Shown here: positions 17,691 through 26,115 of the stretch, piece by piece | How the letters are laid out: the number at the start of each line of letters is the position of its first letter | How positions within the stretch are numbered: position 1 is the stretch's first letter | Assembly: GCF_012676905.1 (NCBI RefSeq) | Contig: NZ_CP051428.1 | Coordinates: 1,107,001-1,171,000, forward strand | DNA length: 64,000 nucleotides | Reading direction: 5' to 3' | From: Paenibacillus albicereus | GTDB taxonomy: Bacteria > Bacillota > Bacilli > Paenibacillales > Paenibacillaceae | Program-made: the position numbers and the translations under genes | Notes under the pieces: model-generated | Databases searched by the model: none | What the model saw: only the letters and a program-made list of their open reading frames with translations | Told to the model about the DNA's origin: nothing

Positions 17691-18671
17691 ATGGAAGGCA
17701 AAACGACGATTCGCTGGGGCATCATGGGGCCGGGCGGCATATCGGAAGGCTTCGCCAAGGATCTCGCGCACGCGGAAGGAGCGGAGATCGCGGCCGTGGC
17801 CGGGCGCGATCCGGATAAGACCGAGGCATTCGCCAGCAAGCACGGCATACCGAAGACGCATGCGGGCATCGAGGAGCTGGCCGCCGATCCCGAGGTGGAC
17901 CTCATCTATATCGGCACCGTCCATCCCGTGCACAAGGAGCAGGCGCTCGCCGCGCTGGCGGCGGGCAAGCCGGTGCTGTGCGAGAAGCCGCTGGCGATGG
18001 ACGCGGAGGAGGCTCGAGAGATCGCCCGCATGGCCGAGTCCAAGGGCGTGTTCGTCATGGAGGCGATGTGGACGCGCTTCCTGCCGGCGATCCGCCAGGT
18101 GCGGCAGTGGCTGGACGAAGGGGCGATCGGCGAAGTGCGGCTGCTCAAGGCCGAGTTCGGCTTCGACGCCGGCTGGAATCCGGATGGGCGGCTGCTGAAC
18201 AAGGAGCTCGGCGGCGGCACGCTGCTCGATGCCGGCATCTACCCCGTCTCGTTCGCTTCGTTCGTCTTCGGGGAGCAGCCGGAGCGGATCGAGAGCATCG
18301 CGCGCATCGGCGAGACGGGCGTGGACGAACTGTTCTCGCTGCTGTTCGGCTACGGCGACGGCCGCGCGGCTTCGCTCCACGGCTCGATCCGGCTGGAGAT
18401 GGAGAACGACGCTTGGATCTACGGCACCAAGGGCCGCATCCGCATCCCCGGCTTCCTCTGGAGCCGCGGGGCGGAGCTCCGCGTCAAAGGCGAGGAGCCG
18501 GTCGTCTTCAAGGACGACCGCGTCTGCAACGGCTATGCGTTCGAGGCGGAAGAGGCGATGGACGCCCTGCGCGAGGGGCGGACGACCAGCGAGATCATGC
18601 CGATCGCTGAGAGCGTACGCATCCTGGAGACGATGGACCGGATTCGCGCCCAGTGGGGACTGGCCTATTGA
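17691..18671 (+). CDS. Gfo/Idh/MocA family oxidoreductase
   Basis: A 326-residue NAD(P)-dependent dehydrogenase. The N-terminal Rossmann fold has GIMGPGGISEGFAKDL as its dinucleotide loop. CEKPLAMDAEEA carries the EKP lysine region, GGGTLLDAGIYPV contains the conserved aspartate, and the rest is the C-terminal alpha/beta domain. It resembles the trans-dihydrodiol dehydrogenase/glucose-fructose-oxidoreductase branch. GAAGAGGGGCTGAGCGC precedes the ATG. It begins 49 bp after lutR and ends at a strong terminator, so it may be read with the lut cluster. The substrate is unknown. Confidence 0.85.
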   Translation: MEGKTTIRWGIMGPGGISEGFAKDLAHAEGAEIAAVAGRDPDKTEAFASKHGIPKTHAGIEELAADPEVDLIYIGTVHPVHKEQALAALAAGKPVLCEKPLAMDAEEAREIARMAESKGVFVMEAMWTRFLPAIRQVRQWLDEGAIGEVRLLKAEFGFDAGWNPDGRLLNKELGGGTLLDAGIYPVSFASFVFGEQPERIESIARIGETGVDELFSLLFGYGDGRAASLHGSIRLEMENDAWIYGTKGRIRIPGFLWSRGAELRVKGEEPVVFKDDRVCNGYAFEAEEAMDALREGRTTSEIMPIAESVRILETMDRIRAQWGLAY

Positions 18672-18695
18672 ACGAGCCGGCTTGCGCTCGGCTTG

Positions 18696-18740
18696 AAGAA
18701 TCCCGCCCGCGGATAGCTCGGCCGGGCAGGGTTCTTTTTT
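18696..18740 (+). terminator. Intrinsic terminator
   Basis: AGAATCCCGCCCG pairs with CGGGCAGGGTTCT (two G-T pairs) and is followed by TTTTTT, 25 bp after the oxidoreductase stop. Confidence 0.8.
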
Positions 18741-18868
18741 GATTTCTTTCGAGCGGCCGTCACGACGGCTTCGCGGCCCCTCTCCATCCACTCCAGGTGC
18801 TGCGCAGGGAGGGGCCATCCGGCGACTGATTGTGGTTCAGATCCATCCACGAACCGATTCAGATCATG

Positions 18869-19053
18869 GCAACGAAACTCAGCGACGCTATTTCGCTGTT
18901 AACAGCCATTAAGATTTCTTTAACGAAACGGACAAGCGCTATTCATGCTCTAAAGCAGTATTTTAAAGAATATTCCGCAAATAGCGCTTGTGAGTTTCGC
19001 TAGAGTTTTAATTTGTTCCAAAGAGCACGAATAGCGTCTGTGAGTATCGTTGC
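18869..19053. repeat. Four-copy inverted repeat cluster, about 51-bp spacing
   Basis: Two forward copies (from 18869 and 18920) and two inverted copies (from 18980 and 19030) share the core AACGAAACTC...GACGCTATT. The forward pair is spaced 51 bp and the inverted pair 50 bp, so the whole can fold as a large nested stem. The inner arms ACAAGCGCTATT and AATAGCGCTTGT (18932-18943, 18980-18991) are perfect. A related unit appears inverted at 50425-50501. The gap 18672-19319 holds no convincing gene. Confidence 0.75.
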
Positions 19054-19279
19054 AGTAGGAATCCGAAGGAGGTTGCAGCAGCAATCCGAGGGAGGCGGTC
19101 TCCGTTCTCGAAATAAGCCGCCGCGAGGGGTTCCATGGGGAGCGGCCTGTCCATCGAGTGCCAGCCATTTTAATGGCTGGATAATGAAAGGCGGTCAGGA
19201 TCGTTTTCTGTCGGATCGAATCAAAGTGCCATTTCTCCGAATGGGAGCGGCTTGAGGAAGAGGGCGGCCAAGCCTAAAC

Positions 19280-19293
19280 TGAAAGCGTTACCA
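19280..19293 (+). promoter_or_regulatory. cre-like site before the GH26-like gene
   Basis: TGAAAGCGTTACCA matches the CcpA cre consensus TGWAANCGNTNWCA at 13 of 14 positions and lies 27 bp before the start codon. Catabolite repression of the hydrolase is likely. Confidence 0.6.
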
Positions 19294-19319
19294 AAATAAC
19301 GCTTCAGAGGAGGAGAATC

Positions 19320-21011
19320 ATGGGCTTCATCCAGAAAGGGAAAGGCAAGATGCTGGCGCTGGCTGCCGCGGCAGCCGTCCTGGCCGGAGCGCTGCTGCCG
19401 TCCGCCGCTCCGGCGGATGCCGCGCTCGCTGCGCGCAACCTGCCGGCTGGCGGCAAGGTGCTCGTCTTCATGGGGCAGGACAGCTCGACGCTCAGCGACT
19501 ACAAGGCCGTGCTGAACGCGGACGCTTCGCTGCCGCGGCCCGGAGGGGTCACGCTGTACACGAACCTGATCGCCGGCGGCACTCCGGCGCCGCTCGCCGG
19601 CATGTACGGCAGCGCGAACTGGGGAGCCGGCGACGTCAACTTCGACACGACGCTGGCGCAGTATCCCGGAGCGGCGCTCGCGGTCGGGCTGTACCTGTCG
19701 GACGCGACGGCCGGCTGCGGCAACCAGCCGCTGCGCGCGATCATCGGCCGCAACGACGCCGACGTGACGGCAGGCAATCCGAACCTCATCTCGACGTACC
19801 GGGGCTACGTGGACCAGCTGGTGGACAAGCTCAAGAGCTACGACCGCCAGGTGTTCCTGCGCATCGGCTACGAGTACGACGGCCCTTGGAACTGCTACAA
19901 TTCCGACTTCTACAAGGAAGCGTTCCGCTATATTAAAGGGCGCATCGACGCGCTCGGCGCGACGAAGGTGGCGACCGTATGGCAGTCGGCGGCATGGCCG
20001 CTGAACGCCAATACGGACCATCCGGAGTGGAACTACATCGTCACGGCGGCGAACCATTTCGACGCCTGGTACCCTGGCGACGCCTACGTCGACTGGGTGT
20101 CCCTGTCCTCGTTCTACAACGCCGGCTCAAAGGCGACGCAGTGGGGCGGCACGGCGGTCGACGCCGATCCGGTCGCGCTGCAGAACCGGGTGCTCGACTT
20201 CGCCCGCGCGCACGGCAAGCCGGTCATGATCGCCGAGGCGGCTCCGCAGGGCTACCAGACCGGAGCGCTTACCAAGAGCTCCATCATGACCAAGCAGCCG
20301 CAGGCGACGACGGCGCAGACGATCTGGCAGGAATGGTATGCCTCGTTCTTCGCCTACATCCGCGCCAACAGCGACATCATCCGCGCCGTTTCCTACATCA
20401 ACACGAACTGGGACTCGCAGCCGAACTGGATGTGCCAGACGGGCGCCTCCGCGGGCGGCGCCGGCTGCGCGAACGGCAACTGGGGCGACTCGCGCGTGCA
20501 GGCCAACCCGACGATCCTCGCGAGCTTTAAGAGCGAGCTGAGCTCGAGTTTGTATGTGAACGGCAGTGGAGGCCCGATGCCGACGCCAACCGCCACTCCA
20601 ACCGCGACGCCAACCGCCACGCCAAGCCCGACCGCCACCCCGACGCCGACGCCAAGCCCGACCGCCACCCCGACGCCGACCGTCACGCCGACGCCGACAG
20701 GCGCGCCGTCCGCCTCGATTCCAGGCACGGTATCGGCCTCGGTCGGCGCGATTGCGAACGGAACGACCCGCTCCTGGACCGTGAACGCCACGCAGTCGGG
20801 CAACTACAAGTTCTCCATCGCCAGCACCTCGGCGGCGAGCAGCCAGCTGATCGACGTCACGCTCGGCGGCACGACGCTGACGCAGGCGATCGATGCCAAT
20901 TCGACGCTGACCGTCTATTTCAACGGCGTCACAGCCGGCTCCAAGACGTTTTCCATCCAGGCGCGAAGCGGCTCCGTCTCGATCGGTTCCGTCTCGGCCG
21001 TCCTCAACTGA
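19320..21011 (+). CDS. Secreted GH26-like glycoside hydrolase with PT linker and C-terminal module
   Basis: A 563-residue exported enzyme. Residues 1-35 are a Sec signal peptide ending ADAALA. Residues 40-415 form a TIM-barrel-like catalytic region: GKVLVFMGQDSSTLSDY, GGVTLYTNLIAG, VFLRIGYEYDGPWN (E185 as likely acid/base) and PVMIAEAAPQG (E306 as likely nucleophile). The pattern recalls GH26, in particular endo-beta-1,3-xylanases, though family and substrate need a profile search. A Pro/Thr linker of about 45 residues (420-464) leads to a roughly 100-residue beta-rich domain, possibly carbohydrate-binding. GAGGAGGAG precedes the ATG, a cre-like site lies upstream and a strong terminator follows. 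Confidence 0.7.
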   Translation: MGFIQKGKGKMLALAAAAAVLAGALLPSAAPADAALAARNLPAGGKVLVFMGQDSSTLSDYKAVLNADASLPRPGGVTLYTNLIAGGTPAPLAGMYGSANWGAGDVNFDTTLAQYPGAALAVGLYLSDATAGCGNQPLRAIIGRNDADVTAGNPNLISTYRGYVDQLVDKLKSYDRQVFLRIGYEYDGPWNCYNSDFYKEAFRYIKGRIDALGATKVATVWQSAAWPLNANTDHPEWNYIVTAANHFDAWYPGDAYVDWVSLSSFYNAGSKATQWGGTAVDADPVALQNRVLDFARAHGKPVMIAEAAPQGYQTGALTKSSIMTKQPQATTAQTIWQEWYASFFAYIRANSDIIRAVSYINTNWDSQPNWMCQTGASAGGAGCANGNWGDSRVQANPTILASFKSELSSSLYVNGSGGPMPTPTATPTATPTATPSPTATPTPTPSPTATPTPTVTPTPTGAPSASIPGTVSASVGAIANGTTRSWTVNATQSGNYKFSIASTSAASSQLIDVTLGGTTLTQAIDANSTLTVYFNGVTAGSKTFSIQARSGSVSIGSVSAVLN

Positions 21012-21020
21012 AGCCCTGCC

Positions 21021-21059
21021 CACAGGCATCCGGTCTCCCGACCGGATGCCTGTGCTATT
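21021..21059 (+). terminator. Intrinsic terminator
   Basis: ACAGGCATCCGGT and ACCGGATGCCTGT form a perfect 13-bp stem with loop CTCCCG, followed by GCTATTTTT, just after the hydrolase stop. Confidence 0.88.
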
Positions 21060-21141
21060 TTTCCGAACGATTTTCACATCGGACCCTCTGTGAAGCGTTT
21101 GCAAATCCGGTATAGTGAAAGAAAAAGGGCGGAGGCTTCCC

Positions 21142-22902
21142 ATGCAGCAACGCATCTTCGGCACGACCCGCTCCCAGATCTTCCTCGGCTTCAGCGCGGC
21201 GATGCTGCTCGTGCTGGCGCTGACGTTCTCGCTGTCGTACGTCTCCGTCTCGCGCGTGCTGGAACGCAATGCCGGCCTCTACGCCGAGGAGATCGCCGGA
21301 CAGATCAACGGCCGGCTGGACGCTATGCTCGAGCAGGTCGACATGCTCACGCTGGAGCTCGTCTCGGACAGCCGCGTGCAGCGCCTGCTCTGGAACGAGA
21401 AGCTCGGCCGGCCGGCGACCGAGCAGGAGCAGCTAGGCGAGATCCGGCCGATGCTCGTCCATACGGCGAGCTTTTCCCGCCTCATCCGCACCATCGACCT
21501 GTACTCGACGCGGCGCGCGCTCTACCCGCTCGGCAACGGCACGCTGCAGGAGCAGGTCGACGAGGACTGGATCCGGCTCGCGGACGAGAGCTCGGGCCGC
21601 TTCGTCTGGATCGGGCAGAAGCCCGGCGAGCCCGACACGCTGCTCGGCATCCGGCAGATCAGGCTGGAGAAGGACGACTACAAGGGCGGCGGCTACATCG
21701 TCGTCGCCGTCTCGGCCGCGCTGCTCGATTTCGTCGAGGGGACGGTCGCGCAGATGGAGGGCAGCTCGGTGTTCATCCTCGATCAGAAGGACGACATCCT
21801 CTCCTCCCGGCAGCATGCCGGAATGAAAGTATCCGGGGAGGAGCTCGCCCGGCCGGGCGGCAAGCTGCACGTCGCCGGGCAGACGTATGCGAAGGTCAGC
21901 CTCGCGGAGGAGCTCACCGGCTGGACCGTCGTCGTCCTGCTCCCTCAGGACAAGATCACCGAGGGCGTCTCCGTCCTCCAGTCGGCGCTGCTCGCCGCCT
22001 GCGCGGCCGGCCTCGTGCTGTTCCTGCTCGGAGCGTACGTGCTCTCGACGTTGATCACCGGCCCGCTGCGCAAGCTGACGCGCGTCATGCGCAAGGCGAG
22101 GAGCGGCGAGTTCGCGCCTAATCCGGAGACGTACGCCAACCGAGAGATCAACGACCTCAACCTGACCTACAACCGGATGATCGACAGCCTGCACACGCTG
22201 ATCGACGAGGTGTACCGGGAGCAGATCGTGCGCATGCAGTCGGAGCTGAGGGCGCTGCACGCCCAGCTCGACCCGCATTTCCTGTTCAACACGCTGGAGG
22301 CGTTCTATTGGCAGCTGATCGAGAACGGACAGGACCGCCAGGCGGCCCATGTGCTGCGGCTGGCCGACCTGTTCCGTTATGCGATTCGCCGAGAGGGAGA
22401 GCGGGACTTCGTCCCGCTGGAGGCGGAGCTGGCGCATGTGGCCAACTACTTGCAGCTGATGGAGATGAGGCTCGGAGAGCGCCTCGCCTGGAGCCTTTCC
22501 CTGCCGGAGGAGCTGAAGGCGGTCGAGGTGCCGAAGCTGCTCGTGCAGCCGATCGTGGAGAATGCGGTCGTGCACGGGCTGGAGAAGTCCATCCGCCCGG
22601 TGCGCATCCGGGTGGAGGCGTTGCGCGGGCCCGATGGCGTCGCCGTCGTCGTCCGGGACGACGGAGCAGGCATGGACGCCGACCGGCTGGAGCGCGTGCG
22701 CAGCCGGCTGGCCGGCCTGCGCGACGCTCCCGGAGCGGACGCGGAGAGGAGCGGCATCGGCTTGACGCATGTGCATCGCATGCTGCGCATGTATTACGGG
22801 CCGGAGTACGGTGCGGAGATCGCGAGCCGGCCGGATCAGGGCACGAGCGTCATCCTGAAGCTGCCGGAGCCAGGTAAAGGGAAAGAGGAGGGACGAGGAT
22901 GA
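21142..22902 (+). CDS. yesM: YesM-type sensor histidine kinase
   Basis: A 586-residue membrane kinase. Helix 1 is residues 11-33. An extracellular Cache-like sensor region extends to about 275, helix 2 is 280-305, and a HAMP segment follows (TLITGPLRKLTRVMRKARSG). The His_kinase domain has the family-specific LHAQLDPHFLFNTLEAFYW with the phospho-histidine, and the HATPase domain has VQPIVENAVVHGLE and RDDGAGMD. GGAGG precedes the ATG at 21142; an in-frame ATG at 21115 has no such site. It overlaps the response regulator by ATGA. YesM/YesN pairs usually control the adjacent sugar ABC transporter, here the one from 23777. Confidence 0.92.
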   Translation: MQQRIFGTTRSQIFLGFSAAMLLVLALTFSLSYVSVSRVLERNAGLYAEEIAGQINGRLDAMLEQVDMLTLELVSDSRVQRLLWNEKLGRPATEQEQLGEIRPMLVHTASFSRLIRTIDLYSTRRALYPLGNGTLQEQVDEDWIRLADESSGRFVWIGQKPGEPDTLLGIRQIRLEKDDYKGGGYIVVAVSAALLDFVEGTVAQMEGSSVFILDQKDDILSSRQHAGMKVSGEELARPGGKLHVAGQTYAKVSLAEELTGWTVVVLLPQDKITEGVSVLQSALLAACAAGLVLFLLGAYVLSTLITGPLRKLTRVMRKARSGEFAPNPETYANREINDLNLTYNRMIDSLHTLIDEVYREQIVRMQSELRALHAQLDPHFLFNTLEAFYWQLIENGQDRQAAHVLRLADLFRYAIRREGERDFVPLEAELAHVANYLQLMEMRLGERLAWSLSLPEELKAVEVPKLLVQPIVENAVVHGLEKSIRPVRIRVEALRGPDGVAVVVRDDGAGMDADRLERVRSRLAGLRDAPGADAERSGIGLTHVHRMLRMYYGPEYGAEIASRPDQGTSVILKLPEPGKGKEEGRG

Positions 22903-23675
22903 GGGTGCTGATCGTCGACGATGAGCGCATGACGCGCCGGGGCATCCAGCTCACGCTGGAGCGCCATTTCAAAGGCTCGCTGGAGCTGGAGTTGGCGGAG
23001 CATGGCGAGATGGCGCTGCTGGCGATGCAGGAGCGGGGGGCCGATCTGCTGCTGACGGACGTGCGCATGCCGGGCATGACCGGCGTCGAGCTGCTGGAGG
23101 AGCTGGCGCGCCGGGGCCTGTCCACGACGTCCATCCTGCTCACCGGCTACGCGGAATTCGAGTATGCGAGAGCGGCGCTGCGGCTCGGAGCCTGCAACTA
23201 CCTGCTCAAGCCGCTCGACCAGGCGAAGCTGATCGAGGCGGTGGAGGACGGGCTGGCGAGGAGCTTGGAGTCCAGCAGGATGCGTCGCTCGATGAAGCTG
23301 TACGACGAGCGGCTCGGCGACGGAATCCGGGAGGGAGGCCTGGCGCCCGGCAGCTCCTCGATCGACCAGGCCTGCGCGTACATGGAGGAGCATCTGGCGG
23401 ACGCCCTGGCGCTCAAGGAGGTGGCCGCCGCCGTCCATCTCAGTCCGAGCTACTTCAGCGTGCTGTTCAAGCAGGAGCGGGGCGTCACGTTCAGCGAGTA
23501 CGCTTCGAGGCTCCGTCATCGCCGCGCCAAGGAGCTGCTGCTGACGACGCGCTCGGACATCCTGCTGATCGCGGAGGAGGCAGGCTACCAGTCCGCCAGC
23601 TATTTCATCAAGGTGTTCAAGGAACGGGAGGGCATGACGCCGCGCCAATACCGGGAAGCCTGCGGCAAGCCATGA
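22899..23675 (+). CDS. yesN: YesN-type response regulator with AraC DNA-binding domain
   Basis: A 258-residue regulator. The receiver domain (residues 1-120) has VDDE, phospho-acceptor aspartate in LLLTDVRMPG, the conserved threonine in SILLTGY and lysine in LLKPLD. The C-terminal AraC domain (about 150-258) has LKEVAAAVHLSPSYFSVLFK and DILLIAEEAGYQSASYFIKV as its two helix-turn-helix motifs. At 258 residues it is shorter than many YesN proteins (about 350-530) because the linker is short. It is the partner of the preceding kinase. Confidence 0.92.
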   Translation: MRVLIVDDERMTRRGIQLTLERHFKGSLELELAEHGEMALLAMQERGADLLLTDVRMPGMTGVELLEELARRGLSTTSILLTGYAEFEYARAALRLGACNYLLKPLDQAKLIEAVEDGLARSLESSRMRRSMKLYDERLGDGIREGGLAPGSSSIDQACAYMEEHLADALALKEVAAAVHLSPSYFSVLFKQERGVTFSEYASRLRHRRAKELLLTTRSDILLIAEEAGYQSASYFIKVFKEREGMTPRQYREACGKP

Positions 23676-23726
23676 GAGTGCTATTATGGCGAATCGGAGT
23701 CTCATCGCGTCCGGTACGCCCCTTGC

Positions 23727-23745
23727 TATACTGAAAGCGTACTCA
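23727..23745 (+). promoter_or_regulatory. Promoter -10 box and cre-like site before the sugar ABC operon
   Basis: TATACT at 23727-23732 looks like a -10 box, but no good -35 is seen, which suits a promoter needing an activator such as YesN. It runs into TGAAAGCGTACTCA (23732-23745), which matches the cre consensus at 13 of 14 positions, covering the expected start site. Confidence 0.55.
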
Positions 23746-23776
23746 AACCTAGAACTCACAAGGGGATGACCAGACG

Positions 23777-25108
23777 ATGAAGCGATGGAGCAAGGCGCTG
23801 CTGCCGGTTCTCGCGCTCGGCCTCGCCGTTGCCGGATGCGGCGGCAGCGGCAACGGAAACGGCGGCGCGGACGCGGGCGGAGCCGCGAACGAGGCGGCGG
23901 ACGCGGGAGGCGCGGCGGAGCCGGCCAAGAAAGTCGAGCTCACGCTGTGGAGCTTCGAGGCCCGCGATCCGCATAAGACGATCAACCAGAAGGCCATCGA
24001 GAAATTCAACGCGGAGCACCCGAACATCAAGCTCAAGGCTGAATTTTTCGACGACGAGTCGTTCAAGCAGAAGATCAAGGTCGCGATGGCCGGCAACCGG
24101 ATGCCGGACCTGTTCACCTACTGGTCCGGCGACCAGCTGCGCACGCTCGTCGACGGCGGCGTGGCCGGCGATCTGACCGAGCAGCTCAGCGCGGATGCCG
24201 CCTTCAAGGACAGCATCCTCCCGGGCGGGCTGGAGTCGTTCTCCTACGACGGCAAGAACTACGCGGTGCCGCTGGCGATGAACGCGGTCATGATTTACTA
24301 CAACAAGGAGATCTTCGAGAAGAACGGCCTGCAGCCGCCGGCGACGTGGAGCGACCTCGAGACCGCCGTGCAGAAGCTGAACGAAGCCAAGGTCATCCCG
24401 ATCGCGGTCGCGGGCAAGGACCGCTGGCCGGTGCTCCACTGGTTCTCCTATCTGGCGCAGCGCATCGGCGGCGACGAGCCGTTCCAGGCTGCCGCGGCCG
24501 GCACGTCGGACTTCACGGATCCGTCCTTCATTGAGGCGGGACAAAAGCTGAGCAAGCTGGCCGCCGCCGACAAAGGCTTCGTGAACGGCTTCCTAGGCCT
24601 CGACTACGGAGCCGCCGAAGCGCTGTTCACGCAAGGCAAGGCGGCCATGTACATGCAGGGCGACTGGGCGGTCGCCGGCTTCGTCAAGGACGACGCCTTC
24701 GCCGCCAAGGTCGGATTCGTCCCGTTCCCGACCGCGGAGGGCGGCAAGAGCGACCAGACGACGTTCCAGGGAGGCTTCGGCTTCGGCTACGCGATGTCGT
24801 CCAAGGCGGACAAGGCGGCGGCCTACGAGGCGATCAAGTTCCTCAGCAGCCCGCAGACGCGCAGCGAGATTTCCGAGCAGGCCGGCACGATCCAGCCGTT
24901 CAAGGACGTGCAGCTCGACCAGGCCTCGATGAAGCCGCTCGCCTACGAGGTGATGAGCTTCATCTCGGCCAACGCCAAGGGCTTCTTCCCTTACTATGAC
25001 CAGGGCCTCGATCCGAAGCGCTCGGAGGCGATGCTGAACGCGGTCGTATCGATCGCCAGCAAGCCGGACGCCGACGTCAAGGCGGAGCTGGAGAAGGTGA
25101 AGAAATAA
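23777..25108 (+). CDS. Carbohydrate ABC transporter substrate-binding lipoprotein
   Basis: A 443-residue SBP_bac_1 family protein. It has a lipoprotein signal with lipobox VAGC, a Gly/Ala/Asn tether, then the mature fold: VELTLWSFEARDPH, a FNAEHPNIKLKAEFF strand-helix, PDLFTYWSGDQ, AVMIYYNKEIFEKNGL and AAMYMQGDWAVAGF. These are typical of oligosaccharide-binding proteins. It is first in the operon, followed by a hairpin, then two permease genes and a GH43 xylosidase. A xylo-oligosaccharide ligand is therefore likely but inferred. No dedicated ATPase gene is present. A shared MsmX-type ATPase elsewhere would be expected. Confidence 0.9.
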   Translation: MKRWSKALLPVLALGLAVAGCGGSGNGNGGADAGGAANEAADAGGAAEPAKKVELTLWSFEARDPHKTINQKAIEKFNAEHPNIKLKAEFFDDESFKQKIKVAMAGNRMPDLFTYWSGDQLRTLVDGGVAGDLTEQLSADAAFKDSILPGGLESFSYDGKNYAVPLAMNAVMIYYNKEIFEKNGLQPPATWSDLETAVQKLNEAKVIPIAVAGKDRWPVLHWFSYLAQRIGGDEPFQAAAAGTSDFTDPSFIEAGQKLSKLAAADKGFVNGFLGLDYGAAEALFTQGKAAMYMQGDWAVAGFVKDDAFAAKVGFVPFPTAEGGKSDQTTFQGGFGFGYAMSSKADKAAAYEAIKFLSSPQTRSEISEQAGTIQPFKDVQLDQASMKPLAYEVMSFISANAKGFFPYYDQGLDPKRSEAMLNAVVSIASKPDADVKAELEKVKK

Positions 25109-25187
25109 GCGGCTGCGCAGCCGCATGACATCCGGGTCCTGATCCGTCCGCCCCGCATGCCGGGGCGGGCCGGCAGGATCTTTTTTT
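25109..25187 (+). terminator. Hairpins between binding-protein and permease genes
   Basis: Immediately after the stop, GCGGCTGCGCAGCCGC (25109-25124) is a perfect palindrome. A larger stem follows at 25138-25180 (CCTGATCCG, CCGCCCCG against CGGGGCGG, CCGGCAGG) with TTTTTTT at 25181-25187. It probably acts as a partial terminator or mRNA stabiliser that keeps permease levels below those of the binding protein. Confidence 0.75.
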
Positions 25188-25207
25188 CAGTCAGGAGGAG
25201 GAATCTC

Positions 25208-26092
25208 ATGCTCGAAAAAGGATGGAGAAGGGCGCTGGGCGGCACGGTGTTCATCGGCCCGGCCGGGCTCGTCTACCTGCTCATGGTGCTCGTGCCGATC
25301 TTCATGAGCTTCTATTACAGCCTGTTCCAGTGGAACGGCATCGCGCCGAAGGTGTTCGCAGGCGCGGACAACCTGCGGCGGCTGCTGGAGGACGAGATGA
25401 TCCGCAAGACGCTGTGGAACTCGGTGAAGCTGACGTTCTGGGCGGTCGCCATCCAGCTGCCCGTCGGCATGCTGCTGGCCGTGCTGCTGTCCGGACGGAT
25501 CCGCGGCGGGAATTTCTTCAAGACGGTCTACTTCTTCCCGGTCATGCTGTCCACGGCGGTGCTCGGCATCCTGTGGGGCCAGATCTACGATCCGAACATC
25601 GGCCTGCTCAACCAGGCGCTGACGCATCTGGGCCTCGATTCGTGGGCGCAGACATGGCTCGGCGACGAACGCACCTCGCTCGGCTCGGTCATCGCCGTCG
25701 TCGCCTGGCAGTATGTCGGCTTCTACGTCGTCGTCTACTTCTCGGCGCTGCAGAACGTGCCGGAGGACCTGACCGAGTCCGCGACCATCGAAGGCGCGGG
25801 TCCGCTGCAGCTGCTGCTGCGCATCAAGCTGCCGCTCATCTGGCCGGTCATCACGTTTACGATCCTGAACGCCGTCGTCAACTCGCTGCGCTACTTCGAC
25901 CTCATCTACATCATGACGGCAGGCGGTCCGAACGGCTCGAGCGAGGTCATCGCTTCCTACATGTACAAGCAGGCGTTCCAGTTTCTGGACTACGGCTACG
26001 GCAGCGCCGTGTCGGTGTTCCTGTTCGCCTTCAGCCTGCTGATCGCGCTGCTGCTCGGACGGCTCATGCGCCGCGAGACCGTTCAATACTGA
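25208..26092 (+). CDS. Carbohydrate ABC transporter permease 1 (MalF/UgpA type)
   Basis: A 294-residue permease with six hydrophobic helices. It starts with GPAGLVYLLMVLVPIFMSFYY and contains the YNLRRLLEDEM-like CUT1 segment (ADNLRRLLED), an EAA-type loop ESATIEGAGPLQLLLRIKLP, and LIYIMTAGGP near the end. The ATG at 25208 follows GGAGGAGG; the upstream in-frame extension has no ribosome site. It pairs with the next permease in a CUT1-family importer. Confidence 0.9.
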   Translation: MLEKGWRRALGGTVFIGPAGLVYLLMVLVPIFMSFYYSLFQWNGIAPKVFAGADNLRRLLEDEMIRKTLWNSVKLTFWAVAIQLPVGMLLAVLLSGRIRGGNFFKTVYFFPVMLSTAVLGILWGQIYDPNIGLLNQALTHLGLDSWAQTWLGDERTSLGSVIAVVAWQYVGFYVVVYFSALQNVPEDLTESATIEGAGPLQLLLRIKLPLIWPVITFTILNAVVNSLRYFDLIYIMTAGGPNGSSEVIASYMYKQAFQFLDYGYGSAVSVFLFAFSLLIALLLGRLMRRETVQY

Positions 26093-26115
26093 TGGACCGA
26101 AAGGAGCCGTTTGCC

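Noticed and set aside
18950-19168. 72-codon minus-strand frame in the inverted repeat region
   Set aside because: It overlaps the repeats, has no ribosome site and no recognisable composition.
21091-21104. cre site before the YesM gene
   Set aside because: TGAAGCGTTTGCAA-like sequence matches only when a base is inserted or at about 10 of 14 positions, too weak to call.
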